From Tanypteryx hageni (Eukaryota > Arthropoda > Insecta > Odonata > Petaluridae), in contig CM054120.1 of the NCBI GenBank assembly GCA_028673005.1, positions 73,891,533-73,955,532 on the forward strand: DNA of 64,000 bases, read 5' to 3'. Positions 1-10,834 of the stretch are shown here, in pieces (position 1 is the stretch's first letter; every line of letters begins with the position of its first letter). The translations under genes were made by a program, and so were the position numbers. The notes under the pieces are model-generated. The model did not search any database. It was not told where the DNA came from and worked only from the letters and a program-made list of their open reading frames with translations.

Positions 1-375
1 AATCTTTAATAAAATGGAAGAAAGTGAAACTATGGATGGATTATCATCAACTATGGAAAGTATTGACATTGATGACAATTCCAATTCAAATTTTTGTGTC
101 AATGATGGTTCCATTCATGAAGGCTCCATTAATGAAGGCTCCATTAATGAGGCTCAGTCAATAATGACTACTCCAGAGATTCTTTCTCAGATAATGGAAT
201 GCCTCTTACTACAAAAGTTGCTCATGCTATGAAAAAAATATCACAGAACTGTAACATGAAATTCAAGGAAACTTTGATCCTGAAACAAGTAACAGAGAAA
301 GGAGAAAGCATTCTAGAAAAATTTACACAGGGGGTGAAAGAAGTTTTACGTTCCCGTCTTCCTCTTCCTGTAGAT
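1..375 (+). pseudogene. P-type transposase N-terminus, THAP end and linker, U0 (cut by edge)
   Basis: Only the end of the THAP region (Ile-Phe of the Val-Pro-Ser-Ile-Phe box onward), the linker with three 15-bp repeats and the shifted frame up to Leu-Pro-Leu-Pro are inside the window. Codon 57 lies outside. The hAT target duplication is 368-375. Confidence 0.85.
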
Positions 376-2337
376 CAGCATTTCCCAACCGGGGTCCACA
401 TGGACCCCCAGGGGTCCATAGAAGCTTTGAGGGGGTCCACAAGAAAAAAATTGTATTTCGGGGGTCCATAATATGAGCTAAGGGGTTCATGATAAAATGT
501 TATAAATAAAATAATTTAATAATAATAATAAAATAAACTAATGTGATAGAAAAGTCCAGAAATTCGCAGTTAGAAGATACTCGTATTTTCTGGAACCTTG
601 TTTAGTTGACGAAAAAAAAATTTCTTTCCATAGAAAATTCTTGAAGAAGAAAACATTATTTAGGCACTGACTATTCTAGAACGAGTCAGTCAGTCAGAGG
701 CAGTCATTTCATTCTATAGTGAGTAATCGGCATCGTCGTGGTGAAATCTATTGTTTGTGTTATTGAACGTTATTGTTCTAGTGAACTATATTTCCATTAG
801 TACCTACAAGCATTTCCAACCTTAAATATTTGAGGTTAATAATATTATTATTGTTTTCTGATTACCCATGGCTCATGCAAAGAAGAAAATAAGACAATAT
901 TCGACTGAATATCTGTCGTATGGTTTTATTGAATCACCAGAGAATTTCACAAAACCAATGTGTCTTATATGTATGATGTACTGATGGCGCTCCTTCCATG
1001 GTTGGTAGGTACAGAGGGTTTATCACTCATTTAACAAAATGCATTGCCAAAAGTATTTTGCATACATTGCGTGATTCACCGCCAACATCTGGTGGCGAAG
1101 AGATTGAGTGGACGTCTTCATGAAGCCTTAACTCTTGTAATAAAAGCTGTCAACCTCATTAAGGCTAATGCTCTTCAAGATCATCTCTTTCGCAAATTTT
1201 GTGATGAAAATGAAGAAGGATTTGACCGTCTTGTACTGCATACAGAGGTGCGATGGTTGTCTAAAGGCAATTGTCTTCGTCGCTTCGTCGTCCTTTGGGA
1301 CAGTATTGTATCATTTCTAAATGAAAAGGAGATTGGAAAACAGTTCGTTGCCATGAAAACAGACATATTTTACCTCTCAGATGTGTTTGAAAAACTGAAT
1401 TCTCTTAATAAGCTGCAGCAAGGACATAATTGTGATTTAATATCTAGCAAAGAAGCCATTAATGCATTCCTAGGAAAACTCAAATTGTACAGTCTTAATA
1501 TCTCACGCCGTGCGTTTGACCAGTTTCCAAACCTTGCTTCAGTTAGCAGTGATTTAAAAGATGATGATTGTGTTGTGTATGTTGATCATTTAAAACAGAA
1601 AATATGAAGACATGCAAGTTCGGTTCAAGGACCTACTAGAACTAAACATCCCAGATTGGGTGCTGATTTCATTTGAGGTAAATGTTGCTGATGTTAAAAT
1701 TGATTTACAAGAGGAACTTGTTGAATTGCGGTCTGATGAGACAGTCCAAAGTCTATTCAAAAAAGGAAAGCATGATGTATGGAAGAATAGTGACATTGCA
1801 TGTAAATATCTGCTTTTATGAAAGAAAGCTAAAATGTATGTCATTGTTTTCCCATCATCTTATCTTCTGGAATCTGGCTTTAGTCGTGTAACACAGTTGT
1901 TAACAAAAAATCGTAATCGACTTGATATAGTAAAAAGAGGTGATCTTCGTCTGACTCTCACAAAATTGGAGCCAGATATTAATATGCTAATATCAAAACA
2001 TCAGCCACAAGGATCTCATTAGTAGGGCCTATTTAATGGGATCCTATTTAATAGCCTTAGGAATAAATTTATATATGTTGTTTGAAATAGTATATTTTAA
2101 ATTTTTTTACTATTTCTGTCATTACAAGTAAAAATATGTTTCAGTTTTATCAATTAAAATTTTCAAAATTTGTAATTTACATTTTTTATATTATATTGGA
2201 ATTGTTTAATTATTATCTTTTACTAACCTACAAATAAATATTTAATTTAGGAATATTACATATGCGTATATGGGGGTCCACATACGTAAAGATAGGACTC
2301 AGGGGGTCCACAAGCAAAAAAAGGTTGGGAACCCTTG
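376..2337 (+). mobile_element. hAT transposon, U0
   Basis: Full 1962-bp copy flanked by ctgtagat at 368-375 and 2338-2345. Transposase parts: BED start 868-984, central segment 1044-1607, dimerisation segment 1612-2022 with in-frame TGA at 1819-1821. It has Lys in the Asn-Glu-Lys-Glu-Ile stretch. Confidence 0.93.
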
Positions 2338-2404
2338 CTGTAGATGTTTCTCTTATTCCTCGGAGAGGGGACGCTCCTTGGGGCATTCACCGGTTAGACC
2401 CTAA

Positions 2405-2578
2405 GCATGCCGATCTCTTGGTCTTCTTCTCAGCTTGGTCTTACTCGCCGGTGATGTGCAAGTGAACCCCAGTCCCAATAAAAGTGATCATTTAAGTATT
2501 TATTTAAAGAATGTCAGGAGCTTAAAAAACAAATTAAACACTAGAAGCCAGAAGTCTACTTCATCTGCAACAAGGTGA
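2405..2578 (+). pseudogene. LINE-A ORF2-start fragment, U0
   Basis: Same Leu-rich, Gly-Asp-Val-X-Val-Asn-Pro and Asn-Val-Arg-Ser-Leu order as in U1. Two copies of the word gaaaattcaatt lie 54 bp apart just downstream, in DNA I cannot assign. Confidence 0.7.
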
Positions 2579-2740
2579 GAAAGCCGGACAAGGTCATAAA
2601 GTTGCAGCGAGAAGGCTTTTATGCGCTTCGCAAAATGTGGATTACTCCAGAAAATTCAATTGTCATTTCCGATTAAATTATAAGTTCGTTGATCAAAAAC
2701 ACGGAAAATTCAATTCATCTACATTTGTAATAAAGGAGAA

Positions 2741-3615
2741 TTGTTTTGCCCCCGTTCCCAGAAGGGGTTGCTACAAACTATTAGGGGGGTTATGTTGTTA
2801 TGGGATATTTTGAAAAAATTAGGTTTTAAGTATCTGCAGTTGAGGTCACTTAATCAGGATACACTGGAATACCTGTTTGGGTGGATCAGATTCAACTGTG
2901 GGTCAAACAGAAATCCCACAGTAACACAATTTGTAGCTGCATTGAAGACTTGCCAAATTCAGGGTTTAATTAGCAAGGATTTGAAAGGTTCAAATTGTGA
3001 AGGTGAGGACAGTGAATCTTTGCTTAACAACATGCCAGAGTTCATATGTTCACAACCTGACATTTCTGTAAATAGTAATACTTTAGGTTTAGATAAAGAT
3101 TTAGAATTAGATTTAGATGTAGATTTAATTGTAGAAAATGTAGAAAAAACTGTTTTTCATTGGCCTATGTGACAGGTTACATAGGCAGGAAAATCCTCCA
3201 CCGTGGCAATTGCAGCAACTGTCGAGCTATGCTCACCACAGATTCACGATAAGATTACCACCATGCAGGTATTGCTTTCAAGGAGTATAGAGACAGGCCT
3301 GGCCTACTGTATCCAAGTGAAAACTTCATACAGTTCGTTGGGTCTGCTGCTAATTCTGTCAAGACAGTACTCTGCGAGGTGGCTCATTTAGGGTGAGTGA
3401 AACAAAGAGTTGTTGCAGCCATAAAGAGGGATATCAACCATGATTGGCTCAAGGATGGTTGTTCAGAACACCACATAAGTGTTTCTGATGCCATCTTAAA
3501 TTTAATGTGTAAGATTTGTTTTAAGTGGTGGGCGAAGGAAATTAATAGGGGCACATCTCAAAGATATGATAAGGTGGCGTGGAAACAGAAACTGAAGATA
3601 CTGCCCCACAAATAG
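2741..3615 (+). pseudogene. P-type transposase C-terminus, U0
   Basis: Same breaks as U1: a frameshift near 3153, TAA at 3250-3252, and TGA at 3394-3396. Confidence 0.85.
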
Positions 3616-6432
3616 GAGTGCCATATATCCACAGAGCATCTCACCTTTGTACATTTATGTAAATATTTGTCTTTCTCCATATACGAAGTTTATTACTGTA
3701 ATCACTTAACACTCCTTTTTATTTTCTTAATTGTTGGAGCTTCAGGGCTATATCCAATAACAGAAGGCAACAGCTTGTGTTTATTTCTGTTTTTGTAAAG
3801 TCTTTAAATATTTCTTGCACTTCCTTAAAATATTTATTATCATTTAACCTATTTGGAATTATTACAGGTATGGAGAAAGTCATGTGGTGGCCACATCAGA
3901 TTTTTTTACAATGATTCATACATAAATTTATGACATGTCTTGTCACTATCATCTACTGATGATGAGAGCTTCATTCTTGAAATGTACATTTAGAATTAGA
4001 ATACTAGCCTGATAAAATTTTTTTTTAGAGATGTGTGGTTGAGTTTGGGTGTGTTTGTTTCTGAATTTAGTCTGTTTGGTCTCTGTTGTTGTCGTGAGAT
4101 GCATAAACCATCAGACATTTGTTTGAGATATCAAGTCCCTGGCATGAGACAATTTTTCCATAAACTTGATATATGTTGCCTTTGAGTATGAGTGCATGTG
4201 TTTGAATTTAGTCTGTTTTGCTCACTGTCATTGTCATGAGATACATAAACCAGATGTTTTTGAGATATCAAGTCCCAGGCATAAAAAAATTTATTCTCTC
4301 AACTTGATAAAAATGTAATGTTTTACCTCAAAAAATTTTTGAGGTTCATATGGTTTAAGAGTTTGTTGTAAATTCTCAATTTTTCTCCTTAGTCTCCTTT
4401 CATATAACAACATGACTTGTTTTTCCATACAAGAATGTTTCATTTCCTTTGCTAAGTGTACCTAAAACATGTTGTTTCTCTTAATACCTGTTTGTATGAC
4501 CTTAACTGTTATTCATGTGCAATTTGTTAGTGTATTTCATCAGGAACAGATTGAAACAGGTGCCAGCAATGTAGTAGCATTGGGACTCTGATATATAGAG
4601 GTCCCCAAATTTCAGATTATTTAAAATTTATTCTTGAATTTTGTCAAAAAAAGGACCCCTATTTTTCCTGGAATAGATTCCCAAAATGTTTCGATCTAGT
4701 CTGATATTTCATGATTTACTTCTAAATGACTGTATACAACTATGTAAATGGTATATATTTTATACCAAATATCTTTACATCACATTTGGACATTTCCATT
4801 AATTTTTTATGTAAAGGTTGTTTTAAATTTGCGTATTTCTTAATCTTTTTTTTTCTGCATTTGTTATAATTGCTGTCACATGCATATTATATTCTATTAT
4901 ATGCTTTGTCTATCACAACCCTCATTGTACTCAGTGTGTACAACATATTCTAATAAATTCAGATTAATTATACAATTCTATATTCTTTTAATGCCTTCTG
5001 TTGGCTATTTTGTTGTTAATATTATTTAATCTATGTTTTATTCTAAATTATTTATTCTGTGTATGTATAACACTCGACTAGTCCAACAATAGTCATTGCA
5101 ATGGCAACATTCTCGTAATGAGAGATAAAAACACCAGTATTTACGTGAACTTCGAAGAAATACGATCGATAAGCCAAATTCGAAGATAAAAATTGGATCT
5201 AGAAAGTCGGAAATACCACGAAGGGCATGGGGAAGATTTTTCACGTGACGTCTTGACCTAGTTCCACTTTTCGCCATTGGCAGAGTGGAGCGCTCTGAAA
5301 GGAAAACTTCGGCTTAGATTTTAAACATTGAGTTACCGGTCTTTCAGTTAGGGGACTAGTCTTTGGCTTGGAATGTGACAGAGCTAACTAGAGTAGACAG
5401 TTCATCATTGTCTGAGGTGCCAATGCCTAGTTTAAGGAGCTTCCGAAATAGGAAGAGAGAGAGACAGTCGAACATCGAAAAACAGCAGTGCACAGAAATG
5501 GCAGCAAAAAAAGAAGAGGAGATTAAGAAGGTAGAGTTGATGTTAAATATCATTTAAGATTACATTTCAAGGATATAATAAGTGCATGAAATATTGCTTT
5601 AGTTATTAGCGTAACAAGAATTATAGAACATCATTGCTAGGGACGTATGCCCACTTCATTTTCTACTGATTTAAGTTAAAATCAAACGTTTTTTTTCAAA
5701 TTCATTATTCATTTTGTTCCAATATTTCTAATGAACATGTTTAGACTTTTTAACCATATTTATTTATTGTATTCAAATAATAAATATTAAATATTTTGTA
5801 AAATGAAAAATTTGTGCTCCTATTTGTTTGCCCTTTTAGGCACCATTGATTCAAGTAAAAGTTTTACAAAATCAATTTATTGAAAGACAATTGAAGGGCT
5901 CCCTTGAATATTGTTGTAAGTGCCACCTATTTAATATTTGGGAAAACAAGAAATACTCAAACATCAATTTTGAATATTTTTTATTTAAAGATTGTTGATG
6001 AACTTAACTTCAATACATTGTTAAATCTACATACAATGAGATGTCCAAAATAGCCATCAAGCTGTTTCTATTAATAAAATATAGTTGCCAAAATGTTGTG
6101 GAGCTAACATGCAGGCTAAAATAGAAGTATTTCAACTGACACTTTCATTTGGTTTAGAAGCGATAGAATTTTTAACTGTGGATAAAGTGACAAAAGAACA
6201 AGTATTTGGGGATCATACCAGGAAGGCCTGTAAGATCCATTATTTTCATCACTTTTGTTAGCTCCAGAAAAGAATGTGTTCTACAGAGGCAATTCATTTT
6301 TCTAAATAATTAATATCGCTGTTAAACTTTGACCCAATTTTGCTTAGTACTTCAATTCTATTATTTCCTTGTTTAGGTTTGCTACATGTAACATCCCATA
6401 CAATTGAATATTTTTCATAAAATTCCTTCCTT
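3616..6432. other. AT-rich spacers with duplication and unknown block, U0
   Basis: Contains the 143-bp duplication (4041-4310), the 19-bp palindrome (4326-4344), and the unknown block with a minus-strand 79-codon frame (5038-5277) and a plus-strand frame (about 5360-5557). At about 6426-6432 the S-type deletion junction carries a short CTTCC-type repeat (cttccttcc) not found at either edge in L units. No gene recognised. Confidence 0.6.
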
Positions 6433-7042
6433 CCTTCGGGGATCTGTGCTCTGTGCCGTGGTTAGAATGTTTGGAGCCGAGAGATCGGCTTGAATCGGAG
6501 ACTGGAAGTTTTGCGAGAGCATGAGTGGATTTTGTGAAACTCGGGTGGGTTCTTGAATCATGTAGGGTGCCTCTGAACCGATCCGGAGTTCACTATACTT
6601 CCATGGCAGCCCAGAAAGTAGGTGGAAGAATCTAGGAGAATTTTAGAGCTTTTTTAGATTAGAGAGTAGGCCAGTGCATAGGTCAATTTTGGGGTCATCA
6701 AATAACTGCACTAATTATCAGAATAACTTTATTAACTCGATTGGTTGGTCAATGCCTAGGCCGACGTTAGGACTCAAGAAACTCGGCGCTAACAATAGCA
6801 ATGATAACGCCGCTCTTAGAAGTCGCACTATCCATAACACAGAAAAAGTTCAGAAGCAGCCCCAGTATGACTCATTAAAAATGTTAAATATAAACTGCCG
6901 TGATATCAGGAATAAGACAAACGAATTTCAGAATTTATCAGTGGAAACTGAGGCAGATGTAGAGATAAGCACAGAGAGCTGGCTAACTTCGGATATACAC
7001 AACCGAGAAATTGTCCCCTTAGGATATAATATTCACAGACGA
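6433..7042 (+). pseudogene. LINE-B, truncated S form, U0
   Basis: Only the last codons of ORF1 (Ser-Phe-Gly-Asp-Leu onward) and the ORF2 start remain. The ORF2 frame is open at 6674-7051 with Cys-Arg-Asp-Ile-Arg and Thr-Glu-Ser-Trp-Leu. It has the S-type residues Asp, Glu, Val and Glu where L units have Asn, Lys, Ala and Ala. Confidence 0.85.
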
Positions 7043-7257
7043 GATAGATAGATAAATGTCTTTATTTTGGTGAAATTTAGACCATAAGGTCCACTCTTAC
7101 ATTTAACCAAGAGCAGAATATAACTCGCATTCAATCCATCTAGGACTGATATACATGGCATGGGAGAGGGAGGAAGTGGAAGTTTAATGGTCTTTGGGAT
7201 GCCATGTCCTTCGTAAATTTGAAACCTCCTTAGGAGCATGAACAGTTTCATGGGCAA
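7043..7257 (-). mobile_element. LINE-C 3' end, shortened, U0
   Basis: Minus-strand AATAAA at 7061-7066 and TATC tail from 7043. It ends at catgggcaa, joined directly to Penelope repeat sequence (taacac) by the second S-type deletion. Confidence 0.65.
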
Positions 7258-7337
7258 TAACACAAAAACACAGAAACATCACAAACGTAAAGCTTTCGGA
7301 ACTACTCCTTCTTCAGCTACAGAAAAAGAACTCATCA
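7258..7337 (-). mobile_element. Remnant of left Penelope terminal repeat with hammerhead-like motif, U0
   Basis: Only the inner 80 bp of the inverted repeat remain, including the ribozyme-like motif at 7286-7316. The outer half, and with it the left arm of the 35-bp inverted repeat, is deleted. Confidence 0.65.
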
Positions 7338-7367
7338 TTTCCTCATCCCAACACCTTGTTGACATCC

Positions 7368-7395
7368 ATATATATATATATATATATATATATAT
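7368..7395. repeat. (TA)n microsatellite, inner, U0
   Basis: Pure TA tract of 28 bp before the Penelope coding fragment. Confidence 0.95.
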
Positions 7396-7416
7396 GCTCT
7401 TCTCAAACGTGGTTAA

Positions 7417-8145
7417 CCTCCAGTCTTGGTCTGTGAACAGATCCATAGGGCGATGACGCCTACCCACAATGGATCTCAACCTCACACACCCACTATTCCT
7501 GCATCTACCCCTCCACTCACTCTTACGACAATTTTCCTTCCTGGTATCCACGAAGCTCTCAAAACAATCCTTCATGCTGCCCACCCTATTCTTACCTCTT
7601 CCTCCCATCAGTCCCTCTTTATCAACCTTTTTGCCAATCCTCCGCTCCTCTCCTTCCGCCGGCCCCAAAATTTGGGAAATATCTTGTGGAGGAAGGAACT
7701 TCCCACTTCTACCACGCTTCTTACAATAGGCTCCCACCTCTGCCGAAAACCTCGTTGCCTCACTTGCTCTATCCACCTACACTCATCTTCTTTCTCGAGT
7801 ACCTCCACCAACATCACCTACCCCATCACCTCCAGAAGCAACTGCACCACCCGTAACGTCATTTACCTCCTTACCTGCACCCTTTGTCCCGCGTTTTACG
7901 TATGCCACAACAGCCATCCGTTAAACATCCGAATCAACGGTCACCAGAATAGCGTTTCTCTCAGATGCCCCCTCCCAGTTGCATTACACACCAATACCCA
8001 CAATGTCCCCTTCAATAGTTGCTTCTATGTTAGGATTATTCGCGCTTTACCCTATGACACTCCTGCCCCCCTTCTCTGACAATGGGAACTAGCATATATG
8101 CATCTTCTCAACTCTTTCTCTCCGCCTGGCCTCAACCTCCGCTAA
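7417..8145 (+). pseudogene. Penelope-like ORF 3' part, U0
   Basis: Same blocks as U1, with TGA at 8077-8079 and family stop at 8143-8145. Near-identical to U1, U2 and U3. Confidence 0.85.
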
Positions 8146-8323
8146 CCCTATTAGCCACCTTACAATGTCTCCTTGTTACATTGTAGTTATTCGCACTTTC
8201 CCTTACCACACTCCCTCTTTATTGGCTATCCACCCCTCCTACTCCCCACCTCCTCCAATCATCAAACTTCCCACATCACCCTGACATTCCCCTCCCAGTG
8301 TGTAACTTTCAGATACTCTTTAG

Positions 8324-8505
8324 CTGAAGAAGGGCATAGGCCCGATAAGCTTGCATGTTTTTTTGTCTTTTTGTGTTTGTGTGTTTCAGGTGTCTCTTCG
8401 ACGCCCCCAGCAGCCTGCCAGCTTGGTCCTTAACTTGGTAAGTGTCCGCTGGGTTTCCCTCAACACCTTGTTGCCACCCTCATCACTACCTTTTCTTTTC
8501 CATTA

Positions 8506-8510
<5 letters not shown>
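8324..8510 (+). mobile_element. Right Penelope terminal repeat with hammerhead-like motif, U0
   Basis: Ribozyme-like motif at 8324-8357 with the GATA break, then the CTTCGAC and CACCTTGTTG boxes. Confidence 0.65.

Positions 8511-8552
<42 letters not shown>
8511..8552. repeat. (TA)n microsatellite, right, U0/U1 boundary
   Basis: Pure TA tract of 42 bp. Confidence 0.95.
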
Positions 8553-8553
<1 letters not shown>

Positions 8554-8576
8554 CTAGACTGTTAATATATAACGCC

Positions 8577-9187
8577 ATGAATATTTGTCTAGCTATCGGA
8601 TGTGAAAACATGATGGGAACCTCAAAAAAACCGGGGATTAGTTATCATAGGTTTCCTAGAAACAACTATCGGAGAAAGTTATGGGAACCAGCTGCAAGGG
8701 GGAATAATTGGGTAGCACCAGCACCTGCTCTTCTCTGCTCTGCTTATTTTGAGGAAAGTGACTTTGATAAATCCGGGAAAATTGTGAGGCTAAACAGAGG
8801 TGTAGTGCCTTCAATCTTTAATAAAATGGAAGAAAGTGAAACTATGGATGGATTATCATCAACTATGGAAAGTATTGACATTGATGACAATTCCAATTCA
8901 AATTTTTGTGTCAATGATGGTTCCATTCATGAAGGCTCCATTAATGAAGGCTCCATTAATGAGGCTCAGTCAATAATGACTACTCCAGAGATTCTTTCTC
9001 AGATAATGGAATGCCTCTTACTACAAAAGTTGCTCATGCTATGAAAAAAATATCACAGAACTGTAACATGAAATTCAAGGAAACTTTGATCCTGAAACAA
9101 GTAACAGAGAAAGGAGAAAGCATTCTAGAAAAATTTACACAGGGGGTGAAAGAAGTTTTACGTTCCCGTCTTCCTCTTCCTGTAGAT
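8577..9187 (+). pseudogene. P-element-type transposase N-terminus with THAP domain, U1
   Basis: A 155-codon ORF (8577-9044) starts with a THAP-type DNA-binding domain, which in P transposases recognises the element ends. Visible THAP features are Cys4 and Cys9 (C-X4-C), Phe26-Pro27, the invariant Trp36, Cys54, and a Val-Pro-Ser-Ile-Phe box at 77-81. The fourth zinc ligand, expected as His57 (C-X2-H), is Tyr (TAT, 8745-8747). An acidic Ser/Asn-rich linker with 15-bp repeats follows. After about residue 150 the family-like sequence continues in another frame (ATG at 9011) to a Leu-Pro-Leu-Pro motif that in P transposases precedes the catalytic core; the hAT interrupts it there. Full-length members of the family are about 750-900 residues, so this is a fragment. 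The start ATG lies 24 bp after the TA tract. Confidence 0.85.
8919..8963 (+). repeat. 15-bp in-frame minisatellite in the THAP linker, U1
   Basis: Three tandem 15-bp copies (type GGCTCCATTAATGAA, the first diverged) encode Gly-Ser-Ile-His/Asn-Glu repeats. All units have three copies; in U2 and U4 the third has ATG in place of ATT. Confidence 0.85.
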
Positions 9188-9679
9188 CAGCATTTCCCAA
9201 CCGGGGTCCACATGGACCCCCAGGGGTCCATAGAAGCTTTGAGGGGGTCCACAAGAAAAAAATTGTATTTCGGGGGTCCATAATATGAGCTAAGGGGTTC
9301 ATGATAAAATGTTATAAATAAAATAATTTAATAATAATAATAAAATAAACTAATGTGATAGAAAAGTCCAGAAATTCGCAGTTAGAAGATACTCGTATTT
9401 TCTGGAACCTTGTTTAGTTGACGAAAAAAAAATTTCTTTCCATAGAAAATTCTTGAAGAAGAAAACATTATTTAGGCACTGACTATTCTAGAACGAGTCA
9501 GTCAGTCAGAGGCAGTCATTTCATTCTATAGTGAGTAATCGGCATCGTCGTGGTGAAATCTATTGTTTGTGTTATTGAACGTTATTGTTCTAGTGAACTA
9601 TATTTCCATTAGTACCTACAAGCATTTCCAACCTTAAATATTTGAGGTTAATAATATTATTATTGTTTTCTGATTACCC

Positions 9680-9796
9680 ATGGCTCATGCAAAGAAGAAA
9701 ATAAGACAATATTCGACTGAATATCTGTCGTATGGTTTTATTGAATCACCAGAGAATTTCACAAAACCAATGTGTCTTATATGTATGATGTACTGA
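9680..9796 (+). pseudogene. hAT transposase, BED zinc-finger start, U1
   Basis: A 38-codon ORF from an ATG in good context (cccATGG) encodes the start of a BED finger as found in ZBED5-like transposases: a basic Lys-rich start, a Tyr-Leu-X-Tyr-Gly-Phe box, then Cys-Leu-Ile-Cys, which is the first zinc pair. The His pair is absent because the frame stops directly after it. The next recognisable residues (Thr-Asp-Gly-Ala-Pro, in another frame from about 9795) belong to the catalytic domain, so the rest of the finger and the first part of the RNase-H fold are deleted. Confidence 0.75.
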
Positions 9797-9855
9797 TGGC
9801 GCTCCTTCCATGGTCGGTAGGTACAGAGGGTTTATCACTCATTTAACAAAATGCA

Positions 9856-10419
9856 TTGCCAAAAGTATTTTGCATACATTGCGTGATTCACCGCCAACAT
9901 CTGGTGGCGAAGAGATTGAGTGGACGTCTTCATGAAGCCTTAACTCTTGTAATAAAAGCTGTCAACCTCATTAAGGCTAATGCTCTTCAAGATCATCTCT
10001 TTCGCAAATTTTGTGATGAAAATGAAGAAGGATTTGACCGTCTTGTACTGCATACAGAGGTGCGATGGTTGTCTAAAGGCAATTGTCTTCGTCGCTTCGT
10101 CGTCCTTTGGGACAGTATTGTATCATTTCTAAATGAAAGGGAGATTGGAAAACAGTTCGTTGCCATGAAAACAGACATATTTTACCTCTCAGATGTGTTT
10201 GAAAAACTGAATTCTCTTAATAAGCTGCAGCAAGGACATAATTGTGATTTAATATCTAGCAAAGAAGCCATTAATGCATTCCTAGGAAAACTCAAATTGT
10301 ACAGTCTTAATATCTCACGCCGTGCGTTTGACCAGTTTCCAAACCTTGCTTCAGTTAGCAGTGATTTAAAAGATGATGATTGTGTTGTGTATGTTGATCA
10401 TTTAAAACAGAAAATATGA
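9856..10419 (+). pseudogene. hAT transposase, central RNase-H-fold segment, U1
   Basis: The 187-codon open frame holds the His-Cys-Val-Ile-His-Arg motif (residues 8-13) typical of ZBED5/SCAND3-like hAT transposases, followed by the Glu-Val-Arg-Trp-Leu-Ser box. The stretch just upstream (Thr-Asp-Gly-Ala-Pro, then Gly-Phe) is in a different frame, and the sequence leaves this frame again near 10420. At least two frameshifts therefore separate the conserved parts. U1 and U3 carry Arg in the Asn-Glu-Arg-Glu-Ile stretch where the other units have Lys. Confidence 0.85.
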
Positions 10420-10423
10420 AGAC

Positions 10424-10834
10424 ATGCAAGTTCGGTTCAAGGACCTACTAGAACTAAACATCCCAGATTGGGTGCTGATTTCATTTGAGGTAAATGTTGC
10501 TGATGTTAAAATTGATTTACAAGAGGAACTTGTTGAATTGCGGTCTGATGAGACAGTCCAAAGTCTATTCAAAAAAGGAAAGCATGATGTATGGAAGAAT
10601 AGTGACATTGCATGTAAATATCTGCTTTTATGAAAGAAAGCTAAAATGTATGTCATTGTTTTCCCATCATCTTATCTTCTGGAATCTGGCTTTAGTCGTG
10701 TAACACAGTTGTTAACAAAAAATCGTAATCGACTTGATATAGTAAAAAGAGGTGATCTTCGTCTGACTCTCACAAAATTGGAGCCAGATATTAATATGCT
10801 AATATCAAAACATCAGCCACAAGGATCTCATTAG
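10424..10834 (+). pseudogene. hAT transposase, C-terminal dimerisation segment, U1
   Basis: This frame holds the end of the hAT transposase. It is broken once by an in-frame TGA (10631-10633) and resumes to a TAG at 10832-10834. The distal part has the hAT dimerisation signature: Phe-Pro-Ser-Ser-Tyr-Leu, Glu-Ser-Gly-Phe-Ser, Asn-Arg-Leu, then the Asp-Leu-Arg box and a Lys-His-Gln-X-Gln tail. It is frameshifted relative to the central segment. The breaks are the same in every unit. Confidence 0.85.

Larger units (their letters stand above)
1..8576 (+). repeat. Array unit U0 (S type, 5' cut by window edge)
   Basis: First visible unit of the tandem array. Base 1 corresponds to base 8813 of U1, so the first 236 bp of a unit are missing. 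From there it matches U1 colinearly at a constant offset of 8812 until about 6425, where the S-type deletion begins. It lacks the LINE ORF1 block and the outer half of the left Penelope terminal repeat. Its private variants include T instead of C in the hAT at about 1001 (catggttgg) and T at 2638 (aaaatgtgg). Confidence 0.95.

Noticed and set aside
1044..2022. A host ZBED5-like gene
   Set aside because: The frame is broken several times, the BED finger is truncated, and the segment lies exactly between hAT-type ends with an 8-bp target duplication.
3616..5037. P-element 3' terminal inverted repeat
   Set aside because: I searched by eye for a match to sequence near the THAP start and found none long enough to support an end.
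7279..7776. Minus-strand ORFs of 137-165 codons across the Penelope region, with Ile-Tyr repeats
   Set aside because: They are antisense to the recognisable Penelope frame and read through (TA)n; no family signature is seen.
8173..8433. 86-codon ORF after the Penelope coding region
   Set aside because: It overlaps the 3' untranslated segment and the ribozyme-like motif, and its composition is low-complexity Pro/Leu/Ser.
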